Below, piece by piece: positions 27,142 to 35,566 of a DNA stretch of 64,000 nucleotides (positions are counted from its first letter, which is position 1; each line of letters opens with the position of its first letter). A model generated the notes under the pieces. That model was not told the origin of the DNA, did no database searches, and saw only the letters and a list, made by a program, of their open reading frames with translations. The translations under genes were made by a program, and so were the position numbers. Origin of the DNA: Oceanospirillales bacterium (GTDB taxonomy: Bacteria > Pseudomonadota > Gammaproteobacteria > Pseudomonadales > Balneatricaceae); the NCBI GenBank assembly GCA_018223185.1, contig JAAEYW010000004.1:124001-188000 (forward strand), in the 5' to 3' direction.

Positions 27142-28212
27142 TTATAAAAAACCATCGCCAAACATGCCGCCAATCGCCAGGCTGAGAGCTTCGCTGCGTT
27201 CCGGTGAACGGAACTGCTGCAGTGTCAGTGCTCGCAGGGTTGGGATAAACATCAGGTCAGCCATGACCCGGTTAAAGCAGGCTTGTCCGGCATTGTTGTC
27301 GGCCAGGGTCTCCAGAAAGAGCCCCAGTAGCTGTGGATATTGCAGGCTGGCCCAGCAGCGGCTGGCCAGCGCTGCGATAACTTCGGGGTCGCGTCCGTAG
27401 GGGCTTTCCAGTACCTGAGTCAGGGCGGCTATCTTCTGGTCGTTTTCCGGGGTCTGGGATATTGCCCGCAGCAACGCACCGATCTGATTGGCCGATACCC
27501 GGGCTTCAGCGACACTGTTTGTCAGACGATTGCGTATCGCTTCGCTTAATACCTCTCCTGGCTGGATATGCTCGAGAAACGTACACGCCGCTTCAAGAGG
27601 CACGTCGGGCAACTGAGTGAATATCGCTGCAAGTTTGTTTTCATTGTTGCCTTGCTGATAGCGGATCACATAGTCTGCGATACCCTGATAGCCAAGTGTG
27701 TCCCAGCCATTCAGGCTGGTTTTACCGTGAAAATATTGCTTTGCTCCATCATAGAACGAAGATGCCGGCTGGCGGGTGGTCAGCGTGGCAGTCGCATGAA
27801 AAGCGGCCATCTTTTCCTGGTCCGGGGTAAAGCTGAACGGGTTATCCTTCAGAGCGTCGCGATATTCTGATGCATCGGCGGGCTGATCCAGCGGGCCTTT
27901 ACCCATGCTGTTCGTCAGATTCTGTAATAGACGGTTGAGAAAATCATCCCGTGCCGCCTGTACCAGATATCCCTGTTCATCCAGAGGCAGTTTGAGAAAC
28001 CAGACGACATTTTCACTGGCCTGTTTAGGATTCCACATCAGAATGGCGATCCAGGCCTGATGCAGGAATGGCTTTGGATAGGGGATCTGGCCCAGCTCTA
28101 TTTTTCGAAAGCTGTCGGGTGATAGTTTGCTGATGCAGCGTCCCATATCAAAAATACGGAACTGTGCTTCAGTTTGACGAATAAAATCGGTCAGAGTCTC
28201 GAAATGTGCCAT
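27142..28212 (-). CDS. DUF3549 family protein
   Basis: A 356-residue soluble protein, largely alpha-helical, that I recognise as DUF3549, a family confined largely to marine and pseudomonad-like Gammaproteobacteria. The N-terminal region has FRIFDMGRCISKL and WNPKQASENVVWFLKLPLDEQ. The C-terminal half has HEAT-like helical pairs. Function is unknown. It is convergent with the lambda-P-like gene and divergent from the DUF1538 operon. The N-terminal MAHFETLTDFIRQTEAQF matches the family's usual start. Confidence 0.82.
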   Translation of the reverse strand: MAHFETLTDFIRQTEAQFRIFDMGRCISKLSPDSFRKIELGQIPYPKPFLHQAWIAILMWNPKQASENVVWFLKLPLDEQGYLVQAARDDFLNRLLQNLTNSMGKGPLDQPADASEYRDALKDNPFSFTPDQEKMAAFHATATLTTRQPASSFYDGAKQYFHGKTSLNGWDTLGYQGIADYVIRYQQGNNENKLAAIFTQLPDVPLEAACTFLEHIQPGEVLSEAIRNRLTNSVAEARVSANQIGALLRAISQTPENDQKIAALTQVLESPYGRDPEVIAALASRCWASLQYPQLLGLFLETLADNNAGQACFNRVMADLMFIPTLRALTLQQFRSPERSEALSLAIGGMFGDGFL

Positions 28213-28319
28213 TCTGCTGCCTGGTAAGGTAAAAACGGAGGTTATTTTAACAGTGCCTGAGGTGCAGATACAGTGACGGTTGCTATGGTTGTTGTTTCAT
28301 TCATGATCAATGTGTTTTA

Positions 28320-28333
28320 TCAGTTTAAACTGA
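28320..28333. promoter_or_regulatory. Perfect 14-bp palindrome upstream of the DUF1538 operon
   Basis: TCAGTTTAAACTGA is its own reverse complement. A second short dyad, GTTGA-T-TCAAC, lies at 28455-28465. Both are between the divergent DUF3549 and DUF1538 genes and are candidate operator sites. No known regulator consensus was recognised. Confidence 0.4.
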
Positions 28334-28507
28334 AGGGCTTAGCGGCGGTATGAAATGAATTTGATCACCAAATTGGCAGTGAAAAGGCTGTAGATACAGG
28401 GCCGTTTTTTATATGATCATTTTAGGGCTTTTGATTATGATGCGACCGGGGTGTGTTGATTCAACTGAACCGGTGCAGGGAAACTAAGATCGGCTAAAGG
28501 AGCTCAA

Positions 28508-29242
28508 TTGAGTAATGTTTTTGTCGCCCTCGGGCGTTCGATGGTTGGCAGTGTAAGAGATCTTCTGCCGATAGTGGTGGTGATCGCTTTCTTTCAGCTG
28601 GTGGTGCTGCAGCAACCGGTACCAGATCTGGTTGGCTTATTAACAGGTCTGCTATGTGTGGTTGCGGGTCTGACTTTTTTTATCTACGGACTGGAGATGG
28701 GGCTGTTTCCCATTGGCCAGGTACTAGCTCACGCATTTGCCCGTAAAGGCAGTCTCTTCTGGTTGTTATTATTTGCTTTCTCTCTGGGGTTTGGTACGAC
28801 AGTGGCCGAACCTGCGCTGATCGCTGTGGCGGCTGAAGCCGCGACGGTGGCGGCAGAAGGCGGGATGATTGAGGCGACTGATTCAGCAAAGTCCAACTAT
28901 GCGTCGGGGCTCCGTTATACGGTGGCCTTTTCTGTGGGGCTCGCCATTGTTGTCGGTGTTATCCGTATTCTGAAAGGCTGGCCAATCCACTATATGATCG
29001 CCATAGGTTATATCATGGTGATCATCATGACCGGTTTTGCTCCTCGTGAAATTATTGGTATCGCTTATGATTCGGGCGGGGTGACGACGTCCACCATTAC
29101 CGTTCCCCTGGTGACCGCATTGGGAGTCGGACTGGCATCCTCGATTGAGGGACGCAATCCGATGATCGATGGTTTTGGTCTGATCGCGTTTGCTTCCCTG
29201 ACGCCTATGATCTTTGTTATGGCATACGGAATGGTGATCTGA
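28508..29242 (+). CDS. DUF1538 membrane protein (first of pair)
   Basis: A 244-residue membrane protein with about seven hydrophobic spans. Conserved loops typical of DUF1538 are present: [13 protein letters not shown] (about residue 97-109) and [19 protein letters not shown] (about residue 180-198). The paired small-residue loops look like substrate or ion sites of a transporter, but no transport activity is established here. The start is TTG at 28508, fixed by a strong AAAGGAG Shine-Dalgarno six bases upstream. It overlaps the second DUF1538 gene by one base (TGATG), so the two proteins are made together. Confidence 0.85.
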   Translation: MSNVFVALGRSMVGSVRDLLPIVVVIAFFQLVVLQQPVPDLVGLLTGLLCVVAGLTFFIYGLEMGLFPIGQVLAHAFARKGSLFWLLLFAFSLGFGTTVAEPALIAVAAEAATVAAEGGMIEATDSAKSNYASGLRYTVAFSVGLAIVVGVIRILKGWPIHYMIAIGYIMVIIMTGFAPREIIGIAYDSGGVTTSTITVPLVTALGVGLASSIEGRNPMIDGFGLIAFASLTPMIFVMAYGMVI

Positions 29243-30048
29243 TGGAGACCCTGACCCAGCTATTTACTATTCTGTTGTCAACGATCAAAGATGTTATGCC
29301 GATTATCGCTATTATCTTTGGTTTTCAGTTACTGGTTATTCGCAGGCCAATCCCTCATCTTAAGCGGGTCTTGTTTGGTTTTGTCTATGTGGTTGTTGGT
29401 CTGGCCCTGTTCCTCTTAGGACTGGATAAAGCGCTGTTCCCAATCGGTGAGCTGATGGCGCAGCAACTGACAGATCCGGACTTTATTCGAGGCAGTGTCA
29501 TGAGTGCAGATGAGGCGCTGCACTGGTCTGATTATTACTGGGTGTATATCTTTGCTTTTGCGATAGGGGCAAGTACGACGATTGCAGAGCCTTCGCTGAT
29601 CGCTGTGGCGATAAAGGCTAATGAGGTGTCCGGTGGCGCCATTGGTGTATGGGGCTTGCGTCTGGCGGTGGCACTGGGCGTTGCAGTGGGTATCAGCCTG
29701 GGAACCTGGCGGATTGTCACCGGGTATCCGATACACTGGTTTATTATCAGTGGTTATATCTTTGTTGTGATTCAGACTTTTTTTGCGCCAAAGCTGATAG
29801 TACCGCTGGCCTATGACTCCGGAGGTGTCACCACCTCGACAGTGACTGTGCCGTTGGTGGCTGCGCTGGGGCTGGGGCTAGCCAGTACAGTGCCCGGACG
29901 CAGTGCATTGATTGATGGTTTTGGTTTGATCGCGTTTGCCAGCCTGTTTCCGATGATTACGGTAATGGGATATGCGCAGATTACTGAGATGGTTGCAGCT
30001 CGCGACAAACGCAAGCGCGAACGTGAAGATACGCTAATTAAGGAATAG
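29242..30048 (+). CDS. DUF1538 membrane protein (second of pair)
   Basis: A 268-residue paralogue of the preceding gene product with the same spans and the same loops: ASTTIAEPSLIAVA (about residue 111) and [18 protein letters not shown] (about residue 192). A charged cytoplasmic tail (RDKRKREREDTLIKE) ends the protein. The two proteins probably form a heteromeric membrane complex; the paralogy with shared loops suggests two-fold pseudo-symmetry. The P-II-like gene follows after 9 bp, so the tail may be a contact point for it. Confidence 0.85.
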   Translation: METLTQLFTILLSTIKDVMPIIAIIFGFQLLVIRRPIPHLKRVLFGFVYVVVGLALFLLGLDKALFPIGELMAQQLTDPDFIRGSVMSADEALHWSDYYWVYIFAFAIGASTTIAEPSLIAVAIKANEVSGGAIGVWGLRLAVALGVAVGISLGTWRIVTGYPIHWFIISGYIFVVIQTFFAPKLIVPLAYDSGGVTTSTVTVPLVAALGLGLASTVPGRSALIDGFGLIAFASLFPMITVMGYAQITEMVAARDKRKREREDTLIKE

Positions 30049-30057
30049 GACGGGAAT

Positions 30058-30408
30058 ATGCACTTCAAGCTGTTAGTAGTGTTTGTTGAAGATTCCAAAA
30101 CCGACAAGGTGATGAAGGCTGCCCGTGACGCGGGAGCTACCGGAGCAACGGTCATCAACAATGCCCGCGGTGAAGGTGTGACCAGGACCAAAACATTTTT
30201 GGGCCTGTCTTTGGAAACTCAGCGGGATGTAGTGTTGTTCATTGTTGAAGAGCATCTGAGCCGGAAGATTCTGGAAACGATTGCGGATGTGGCTGATTTT
30301 GACGATAAGCCAGGACAGGGGATCGCCATCCAGTTAGATGTTGAAGATGCTGTGGGGGTTGCCCACCAGATTGAAACCCTGACAAATGTAGTCGAGGATG
30401 AGATATGA
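30058..30408 (+). CDS. Divergent P-II family regulatory protein
   Basis: A 116-residue GlnB-like protein. The ferredoxin-like fold can be followed from HFKLLVVFVEDSKTDKVMKAA through a T-loop region (RGEGVTRTKTFLGLSL) and a B-loop-like segment DDKPGQGIAIQLDVEDAVGV. The T-loop has no Tyr, so it cannot be uridylylated like E. coli GlnB Tyr51. Canonical P-II proteins bind ATP/ADP and 2-oxoglutarate and gate transporters such as AmtB. Here it lies between two DUF1538 membrane genes and a CBS gene, overlapping the latter by 4 bp, and probably regulates the DUF1538 pair. Confidence 0.82.
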   Translation: MHFKLLVVFVEDSKTDKVMKAARDAGATGATVINNARGEGVTRTKTFLGLSLETQRDVVLFIVEEHLSRKILETIADVADFDDKPGQGIAIQLDVEDAVGVAHQIETLTNVVEDEI

Positions 30409-30806
30409 GCGAGCGCAAAGTAATCCGGGTGCAGGATGTGATGGCAAAAGATTTTGCCATGGTGGATGGTCTGATCACGATCAGAGAAGCGATTGAAATC
30501 TATAAGAATGAGAAGGTGTCCGCGTTGTTGGTGAATAAGCGCCACGATGATGATGAATACGGAATTCTGTTGCTCTCTGATATCGCCAAGAAGGTGCTGG
30601 CCCAGGACCGGGCTCCCGAGCGGATGAATGTCTATGAGGTGATGACCAAGCCGGTAATCGGTGTCGATCCGCAGATGGATGTGCGTTACTGTGCCCGACT
30701 GTTTGATAATTTTGGTCTGGCGATGGCGCCGGTGTTACATAATGGCCAGGTGATGGGGGTTGTGGGATATAACCAGATTGTACTCGACGGTTTGCTGACC
30801 GAGTGA
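30405..30806 (+). CDS. CBS-pair protein of the DUF1538/P-II operon
   Basis: A 133-residue protein with two CBS motifs (about residues 8-63 and 73-130): VQDVMAKDFAMVDGLITIRE at the start and YEVMTKPVIGVDPQMDVRY in the second half. It should bind an adenine nucleotide. The start ATG overlaps the P-II stop (ATGA), showing tight coupling. With the P-II protein it gives the operon two nucleotide-sensing modules for one membrane system. Confidence 0.88.
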   Translation: MSERKVIRVQDVMAKDFAMVDGLITIREAIEIYKNEKVSALLVNKRHDDDEYGILLLSDIAKKVLAQDRAPERMNVYEVMTKPVIGVDPQMDVRYCARLFDNFGLAMAPVLHNGQVMGVVGYNQIVLDGLLTE

Positions 30807-30822
30807 TAGACGATAACGTCCT

Positions 30823-31149
30823 TTAGTGACGGGGAGTCAGAAGCCGGTCGATGGCGTTGAAATATTCTGTCAGCTTACTGCTTTTTATATTGCTGCCGCA
30901 AATGGCTTCCTCAGCCATCGGAGCCATGTTGCTGCCCCGGGGTAATGGTTGCCGCTGCTCAATCATCTGCCTGAAGCGCGGCACCATTATCCATTGAACC
31001 CATTGCCAGAAATTCAGTGTATCAATGCAGAACGGCTGAACGCTCTGCAATGCTGAGTCAGCGGGTGGAGTTGCGGTCCAGAGTGACCAGGCCCGCATCT
31101 CCGCTTCTATCTTTAATAACAGCTGACTCAGTTCGGCGTGTGGCTCCAT
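30823..31149 (-). CDS. YqcC family protein
   Basis: A 108-residue YqcC-like (DUF446) helical protein. The family features are the N-terminal AELSQLLLKIEAEMRAWSLW and the FCIDTLNFWQWVQWIMVPRF segment (about residue 40-60). Function is unknown. Its ATG overlaps the stop codon of the DAHP synthase gene (TAATG), so it is co-translated with it. It is convergent with the CBS gene, with 16 bp between. Confidence 0.85.
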   Translation of the reverse strand: MEPHAELSQLLLKIEAEMRAWSLWTATPPADSALQSVQPFCIDTLNFWQWVQWIMVPRFRQMIEQRQPLPRGSNMAPMAEEAICGSNIKSSKLTEYFNAIDRLLTPRH

Positions 31150-32501
31150 TAACGCTTGCGGGCCTGTTTCAGGGTATCAGCAATCAGGAATGCCAGTTCC
31201 AGTGCCTGATCAGCGTTCAGACGCGGATCGCAATGGGTGTGATAGCGATCAGCCAGCCCCTCTTCGGTGATCTGGTAGGCACCACCGACACACTCGGTAA
31301 CGTTCTGACCGGTCATCTCAAAGTGAACACCGCCGGCATAGGTGCCTTCGGCGCGATGTACTTCGAAGAACCCTTTCATCTCTTTGAGGATGCTGTTGAC
31401 GCTGCGGGTCTTATAACCGCTACTGGCTTTAATGGTATTGCCATGCATCGGATCGGAACTCCAGACAACATTCCGGCCTTCCTCTTTTACCCGGCGAACC
31501 AGTGCTGGAAGTATCTCGGTAATATTGTCGGCTCCCATTCGGCTGATGAGTGTCAGTCGGCCAGGCAGGTTGTCCGGATTAAGTGCATCGATCAGTCTGA
31601 TCAGTTCGTCCGGATTCATGCTGGGGCCGACTTTGACGCCGACCGGGTTTTCAACCCCCCGCAGGAATTCAATATGAGCGCCGTCCAGTTGTCGGGTGCG
31701 GTCGCCAATCCAGAGCATATGGGCTGAGCAGTCATACCAGCGATTAGTCAGACTGTCCTGACGGGTCAGAGCCTGTTCGTAGTTGAGTAGCAACGCCTCG
31801 TGGGAGGTATAAACAGTTGTTTCCCTCAGTTGTGGAACGCTGTTGCTACTGATGCCGCAGGCTTCCATAAATGCCAGCGTGTCGTCGATCTGGCTGGCCA
31901 GGTGCTGGTATTTCTCCCCTAATGGACTTTTCTGAACAAACCCCAGGTTCCATTGATGTACCTTGTGCAGATCGGCAAACCCGCCCTGCGCAAAGGCACG
32001 CATCAGGTTGAGGGTTGAAGTGGCCTGATGGTAAGCACGGATGAGGCGCTGTGGATCGGGTTCCCGCGAGGCAGCATCAAAAGCGATATCATTAATAATA
32101 TCACCACGATAGCTGGGCAGTTCTACGCCTTCGATAACTTCAGTTCCGGCGGAACGGGGCTTGGCATACTGACCGGCGATGCGGGCAACCTTAACCACCG
32201 GGCAGCTGCCGGCAAAGGTCATCACCACTGCCATCTGTAACAGAACCTGGAAGGTGTTGCGGATATTCGTTGCACTGAACTCAGCAAAGCTTTCTGCACA
32301 GTCTCCGCCTTGCAGCAGGAATGCTTTGCCGGCTGTGACATCAGCCAGTTGCTGATGCAGTGAACGAACCTCACCTGCAAATACCAGCGGTGGAAGCTTA
32401 GCCAGTTCCGCTTCTACCTGTTTGACCGTTTCACTATTCTGATACTCTGGTTGCTGTAGAATAGGTTTGTTTTTCCAGCTTTCTGGAGACCAGTTTTCCA
32501 T
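31149..32501 (-). CDS. Class II 3-deoxy-7-phosphoheptulonate synthase
   Basis: A ~450-residue plant-type (class II) DAHP synthase that condenses PEP with erythrose-4-phosphate, the first step of the shikimate pathway. Features include WSPESWK at the N-terminus, QGGDCAESF (about residue 65), [14 protein letters not shown] (about residue 105), [11 protein letters not shown] (about residue 350) and [12 protein letters not shown] (about residue 395). The length matches the family. Two ATG codons start the frame; the second is used here. In Pseudomonas such enzymes serve primary or phenazine metabolism; no secondary-metabolite cluster is visible here. Confidence 0.93.
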   Translation of the reverse strand: MENWSPESWKNKPILQQPEYQNSETVKQVEAELAKLPPLVFAGEVRSLHQQLADVTAGKAFLLQGGDCAESFAEFSATNIRNTFQVLLQMAVVMTFAGSCPVVKVARIAGQYAKPRSAGTEVIEGVELPSYRGDIINDIAFDAASREPDPQRLIRAYHQATSTLNLMRAFAQGGFADLHKVHQWNLGFVQKSPLGEKYQHLASQIDDTLAFMEACGISSNSVPQLRETTVYTSHEALLLNYEQALTRQDSLTNRWYDCSAHMLWIGDRTRQLDGAHIEFLRGVENPVGVKVGPSMNPDELIRLIDALNPDNLPGRLTLISRMGADNITEILPALVRRVKEEGRNVVWSSDPMHGNTIKASSGYKTRSVNSILKEMKGFFEVHRAEGTYAGGVHFEMTGQNVTECVGGAYQITEEGLADRYHTHCDPRLNADQALELAFLIADTLKQARKR

Positions 32502-32706
32502 CAATAAATACCGATTTGAGAGGAGACTATTTTAAGGTTTTTTCTAATAGGTACTTAGTTTAACGCTGTTGCTCTTTTCAGGTAAGGCCTGATGGTGGAA
32601 ATAGCGGTTATTGTGCATGCATACTGGGAAAACAGCAGCGGAAATAAAAAGATACAGGTCCGGGGATGCTCCGGTTGATTTTAAAATTGCAGATTGGATA
32701 GTGATT

Positions 32707-33084
32707 ATGTCGGAACAGGATAAGCAGAACGGCCTCAGGGTCCGCACCGAGGTGATGGGGGAAACGTTTGTAGCCCGAGCTCAGTCCAATACAACAGAAC
32801 TGACCGCGCCATTACAGGAGTGGATCAATGAGCATGCCTGGGGATCAACCTGGCAGCGGCAAGGCTTGCCGCGTTCAACCCGCAGCCTGGTGACTATTGC
32901 GATGCTTGCCGCACTGAAAGCGCCTGCAGAACTGAAAGGTCATGTGCGCGGTGCGCTGAATAATGGCTGCACGCCGGAAGAGATTCAGGAGGTGTTGCTG
33001 CACTCCATCGTTTATTGCGGCGCACCTGCTGCTCAGGAGGCGTTTCGGGCCGCGCAGGAAGTACTGGACGAGTGGCAGGGCTGA
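32707..33084 (+). CDS. Carboxymuconolactone decarboxylase family protein
   Basis: A ~125-residue AhpD-like/CMD protein. It matches PcaC-type 4-carboxymuconolactone decarboxylases: RSLVTIAMLAAL (about residue 60), ELKGHVRGALNNGCTPEEI (about residue 79) and the HSIVYCGAPAAQEA segment (about residue 103). The single Cys in the last segment and no CxxC means an AhpD peroxidase role is unlikely. No other protocatechuate genes are near. ATG at 32707 fits PcaC length. The 3' end overlaps the convergent hypothetical gene by 52 bp. Confidence 0.85.
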   Translation: MSEQDKQNGLRVRTEVMGETFVARAQSNTTELTAPLQEWINEHAWGSTWQRQGLPRSTRSLVTIAMLAALKAPAELKGHVRGALNNGCTPEEIQEVLLHSIVYCGAPAAQEAFRAAQEVLDEWQG

Positions 33085-33536
33085 CCTCCGCTGCCGGAGC
33101 GGAATGCCTGAATTTCGGGCCTTAACTGGTCAATCAGCGTATTGGAAAACTGTCGGTAATCCGGATATGGGGTAAGGATAATATTGCCCTGACGTAACAG
33201 TCGGCCGCTTTCCTCTATCGGTGTGAAATGCTGCTGATTCAGCCCCAGACGCTGCCAGCTCGCTTTGCCTGCGACAATATGCAGTTTATGGCCGGGAAGC
33301 AGATGATCAGTGAAAATGATCGCCTCGTGTTGCGCCAGAAGTTGTTCATCGCGATAGTGACGCCATGTCGTCTCAGTCGATTGCAGTTTGGCAAGAATGA
33401 TCAGAATTTTACGCCAGTGATTACCGTTTAATTCACATAGTCTGGCGTAACTGAGAGGGTTGTCCGCATCAGTAACCGGCGGCGAGGGCAGATAGAGCAG
33501 GGTGGTGGCGGTCTCTGGATTACCAAGCGTAAGCAT
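33033..33536 (-). CDS. Hypothetical protein coupled to metR
   Basis: A 167-residue soluble protein without signal peptide. Notable segments are SYARLCELNGNHWRKILIIL (about residue 29-48), FTDHLLPGHKLHIVAGKASW (about residue 74-93) and LTPYPDYRQFSN. The conserved-looking GHKLHIVAGK and TPYPDYRQFSN motifs suggest a real family; similarity to DUF6942 proteins is possible but not certain. Its ATG overlaps the stop codon of the MetR gene (TGATG), so they form a two-gene operon. Its last 52 bp lie opposite the end of the CMD gene. Confidence 0.65.
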   Translation of the reverse strand: MLTLGNPETATTLLYLPSPPVTDADNPLSYARLCELNGNHWRKILIILAKLQSTETTWRHYRDEQLLAQHEAIIFTDHLLPGHKLHIVAGKASWQRLGLNQQHFTPIEESGRLLRQGNIILTPYPDYRQFSNTLIDQLRPEIQAFRSGSGGQPCHSSSTSCAARNAS

Positions 33537-34450
33537 CAGGCAGACTTAATGCCGCTCAGGTTACGGAAGGTGATCTCTTTTGCTGTATTGAGGAAGTCCA
33601 CCATGAAATCTGAATCTTTCTGGTCTTCCCTTATTGCTGCATACAGCGTGCACCAGACACCTTTTTCACCGAGTGGGCGGGAGGTGATATATTCCTGTTC
33701 GATATACTGATGAATCGCCCAGTTTGGCAGAGCGGAAACCCCCCGGCCGCTGGCAACCAGCTGCATGATCATCACTGTCAGTTCGGACGTACGCACCTCA
33801 TCGGGTTCAACGCCAGCAGGATCAAGGAAGTGTTTGAACACATCCAGACGATGTTGTTCAACCGGATAGGTGATCAGTGTCTGATGCTCAAGGTCCTGCG
33901 GTTGAATCGCTTTGCGAGCTACCAGCTGATGCTGTTTGCTCATCGCCAGCACTGACTCATAGGTGAAAAGCGGTATATAGGCTATCCCTGTGCGCTCTTC
34001 CGGGTCGGCCGTGACCACCAGGTCGATGTCACCCCGTGCCAGTGCTGGCAGAGGCTGAAAGCTGAAGCCGGTGGTCAGGTCCATCTCTACTTCTGGCCAG
34101 TTCTGACGGAAGTGGTCGATGGTTGGCATCAGCCAGTCAAAACAGCTGTGACACTCTATGCAGATATTCAGGCGACCCGCTTCACCACCCGCCAGACGGG
34201 CAATATCTCTCTCCGCGTTGCGGATCATCGGCAATACGTCATCGGCCAGCGTTAAGATTCGCTGGCCTGCACTGGTAAAGCAGATTGGTTTGGTTTTGCG
34301 AATAAACAGTGAGCAATCGAGCCGGTCTTCGAGGTCTTTAATCTGATGAGAGAGAGCAGATTGTGTCAGATGAATACGTTCGGCAGCTTCAACTAAACTC
34401 CCCGCATCCTTGAGCGCAGAAAGAGTTTTCAGGTGTCGAAGTTCGATCAT
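33536..34450 (-). CDS. metR: MetR-like LysR transcriptional regulator
   Basis: A ~304-residue LysR regulator. The helix-turn-helix is at residues 2-60 (MIELRHLKTLSALKDAGSLV...TQSALSHQIKDLE). The ligand domain has IECHSCFDWLMPTI at about residue 92, the MetR signature region (E. coli MetR IECHSCIQWLTPAL), and TYPVEQHRLDVFKHFLDPAG at about residue 195. MetR uses homocysteine to activate met genes such as metE and metH. No met gene is adjacent. ATG at 34450 aligns with the E. coli start; the upstream TTG at 34465 is an alternative. Confidence 0.88.
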   Translation of the reverse strand: MIELRHLKTLSALKDAGSLVEAAERIHLTQSALSHQIKDLEDRLDCSLFIRKTKPICFTSAGQRILTLADDVLPMIRNAERDIARLAGGEAGRLNICIECHSCFDWLMPTIDHFRQNWPEVEMDLTTGFSFQPLPALARGDIDLVVTADPEERTGIAYIPLFTYESVLAMSKQHQLVARKAIQPQDLEHQTLITYPVEQHRLDVFKHFLDPAGVEPDEVRTSELTVMIMQLVASGRGVSALPNWAIHQYIEQEYITSRPLGEKGVWCTLYAAIREDQKDSDFMVDFLNTAKEITFRNLSGIKSA

Positions 34451-34528
34451 GCTTGAATGCCTCAATTATTACTCTGTGAATTTGAGTATAGTATGAATTT
34501 GACTCATGCGGCATCTTCGTAGGATATA

Positions 34529-34549
34529 AGGCCTGCAGGACGCAGGCCT
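34529..34549. terminator. Hairpin between argF and metR
   Basis: AGGCCTGC (34529-34536) and GCAGGCCT (34542-34549) form a perfect 8-bp stem with a 5-base loop. It lies 60 bp beyond the argF stop on the minus strand. There is no good T tract, so termination is uncertain. Confidence 0.45.
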
Positions 34550-34609
34550 GAGCATAGAAGGGCATTGTTCAGTGATTTGATGCCGCAATCATCAGGTTTT
34601 CTGGCTGAT

Positions 34610-35524
34610 TCAGGCTGAAGGCTTAACCAGCAGAAATTCCAGCAACGCTTTTTGTGCATGTAAACGGTTTTCGGCTTCGTCAAAAACGACAGAGCGGGGA
34701 TCGTCCATCATCTCAGCGCTGACCTCTTCGCCTCGGTGTGCGGGCAGGCAGTGCATAAAGATTGCATCCGGTTCGGCAAGATCCAGCAGTTCCGGGGTTA
34801 CCTGGTAGCCTTTGAACTCTCTTTCGCGTTCTTTCTGCTCATCTTCCTGACCCATTGAGGCCCAGACATCAGTCACCACCAGGTGGCTGCCTTGGACGGC
34901 TTCTTCCGGGGTGCGGAAAATTGATACCCGGTCGCTGTTGGCTGCAAGTAGTTCAGCATTCGGGTCAAACCCTTCAGGGCATGCTATCTGAAGTTTAAAG
35001 TCAAACTGGCGGGCAGCGTTAATATATGAGTTGCACATATTATTGCCGTCGCCGATCCAGCTGACGGTTTTTCCTTTGATATCTCCCCGGTGTTCCAGGA
35101 ATGTCTGCATATCAGCCAGCAGCTGGCAGGGGTGGTAATCATCGGTCAGAGCATTGATCACCGGCACCCGCGAGTGAGCGGCAAAGGTGGTTACCGTTTC
35201 ATGCTCAAAGGTGCGGATCATAACCACATCACACATGCTGGAGATAACTCTGGCGCTATCTTCTATCGGCTCACCACGGCCCAGCTGAGTGTCCCGTGAC
35301 GAGAGGAACAGAGCGTGTCCGCCCAGGTGTGCCATGCCCGCCTCAAAAGAAACCCGGGTACGGGTTGATGATTTTTCGAAGATCATCGCCATTACCTGGT
35401 TTGAAAGCGGCTCGTAGATTTCGCCATTGTTGCGTATCTGCTTCAGCTCTGTAGCACGCCTGATCAGCTTATTCAGCTCATCCGGTGTCAGGTCCAGCAG
35501 TGTCAGAAAGTGTCTTATTGTCAT
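34610..35524 (-). CDS. argF: Ornithine carbamoyltransferase
   Basis: A 304-residue OTCase that makes citrulline from ornithine and carbamoyl phosphate. Carbamoyl-phosphate motif STRTRVSFE is at residues ~53-61, [11 protein letters not shown] at ~132 and the ornithine/catalytic [12 protein letters not shown] at ~263. Length fits the anabolic class. It follows argD on the minus strand with a 42-bp gap that contains an AAGGCCT/AGGCCTT inverted repeat, and is probably co-transcribed. Confidence 0.96.
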   Translation of the reverse strand: MTIRHFLTLLDLTPDELNKLIRRATELKQIRNNGEIYEPLSNQVMAMIFEKSSTRTRVSFEAGMAHLGGHALFLSSRDTQLGRGEPIEDSARVISSMCDVVMIRTFEHETVTTFAAHSRVPVINALTDDYHPCQLLADMQTFLEHRGDIKGKTVSWIGDGNNMCNSYINAARQFDFKLQIACPEGFDPNAELLAANSDRVSIFRTPEEAVQGSHLVVTDVWASMGQEDEQKEREREFKGYQVTPELLDLAEPDAIFMHCLPAHRGEEVSAEMMDDPRSVVFDEAENRLHAQKALLEFLLVKPSA

Positions 35525-35566
35525 AGTTAAGAAGGCCTTATAAAACAGGCCTTAGCTCAGATTTAG

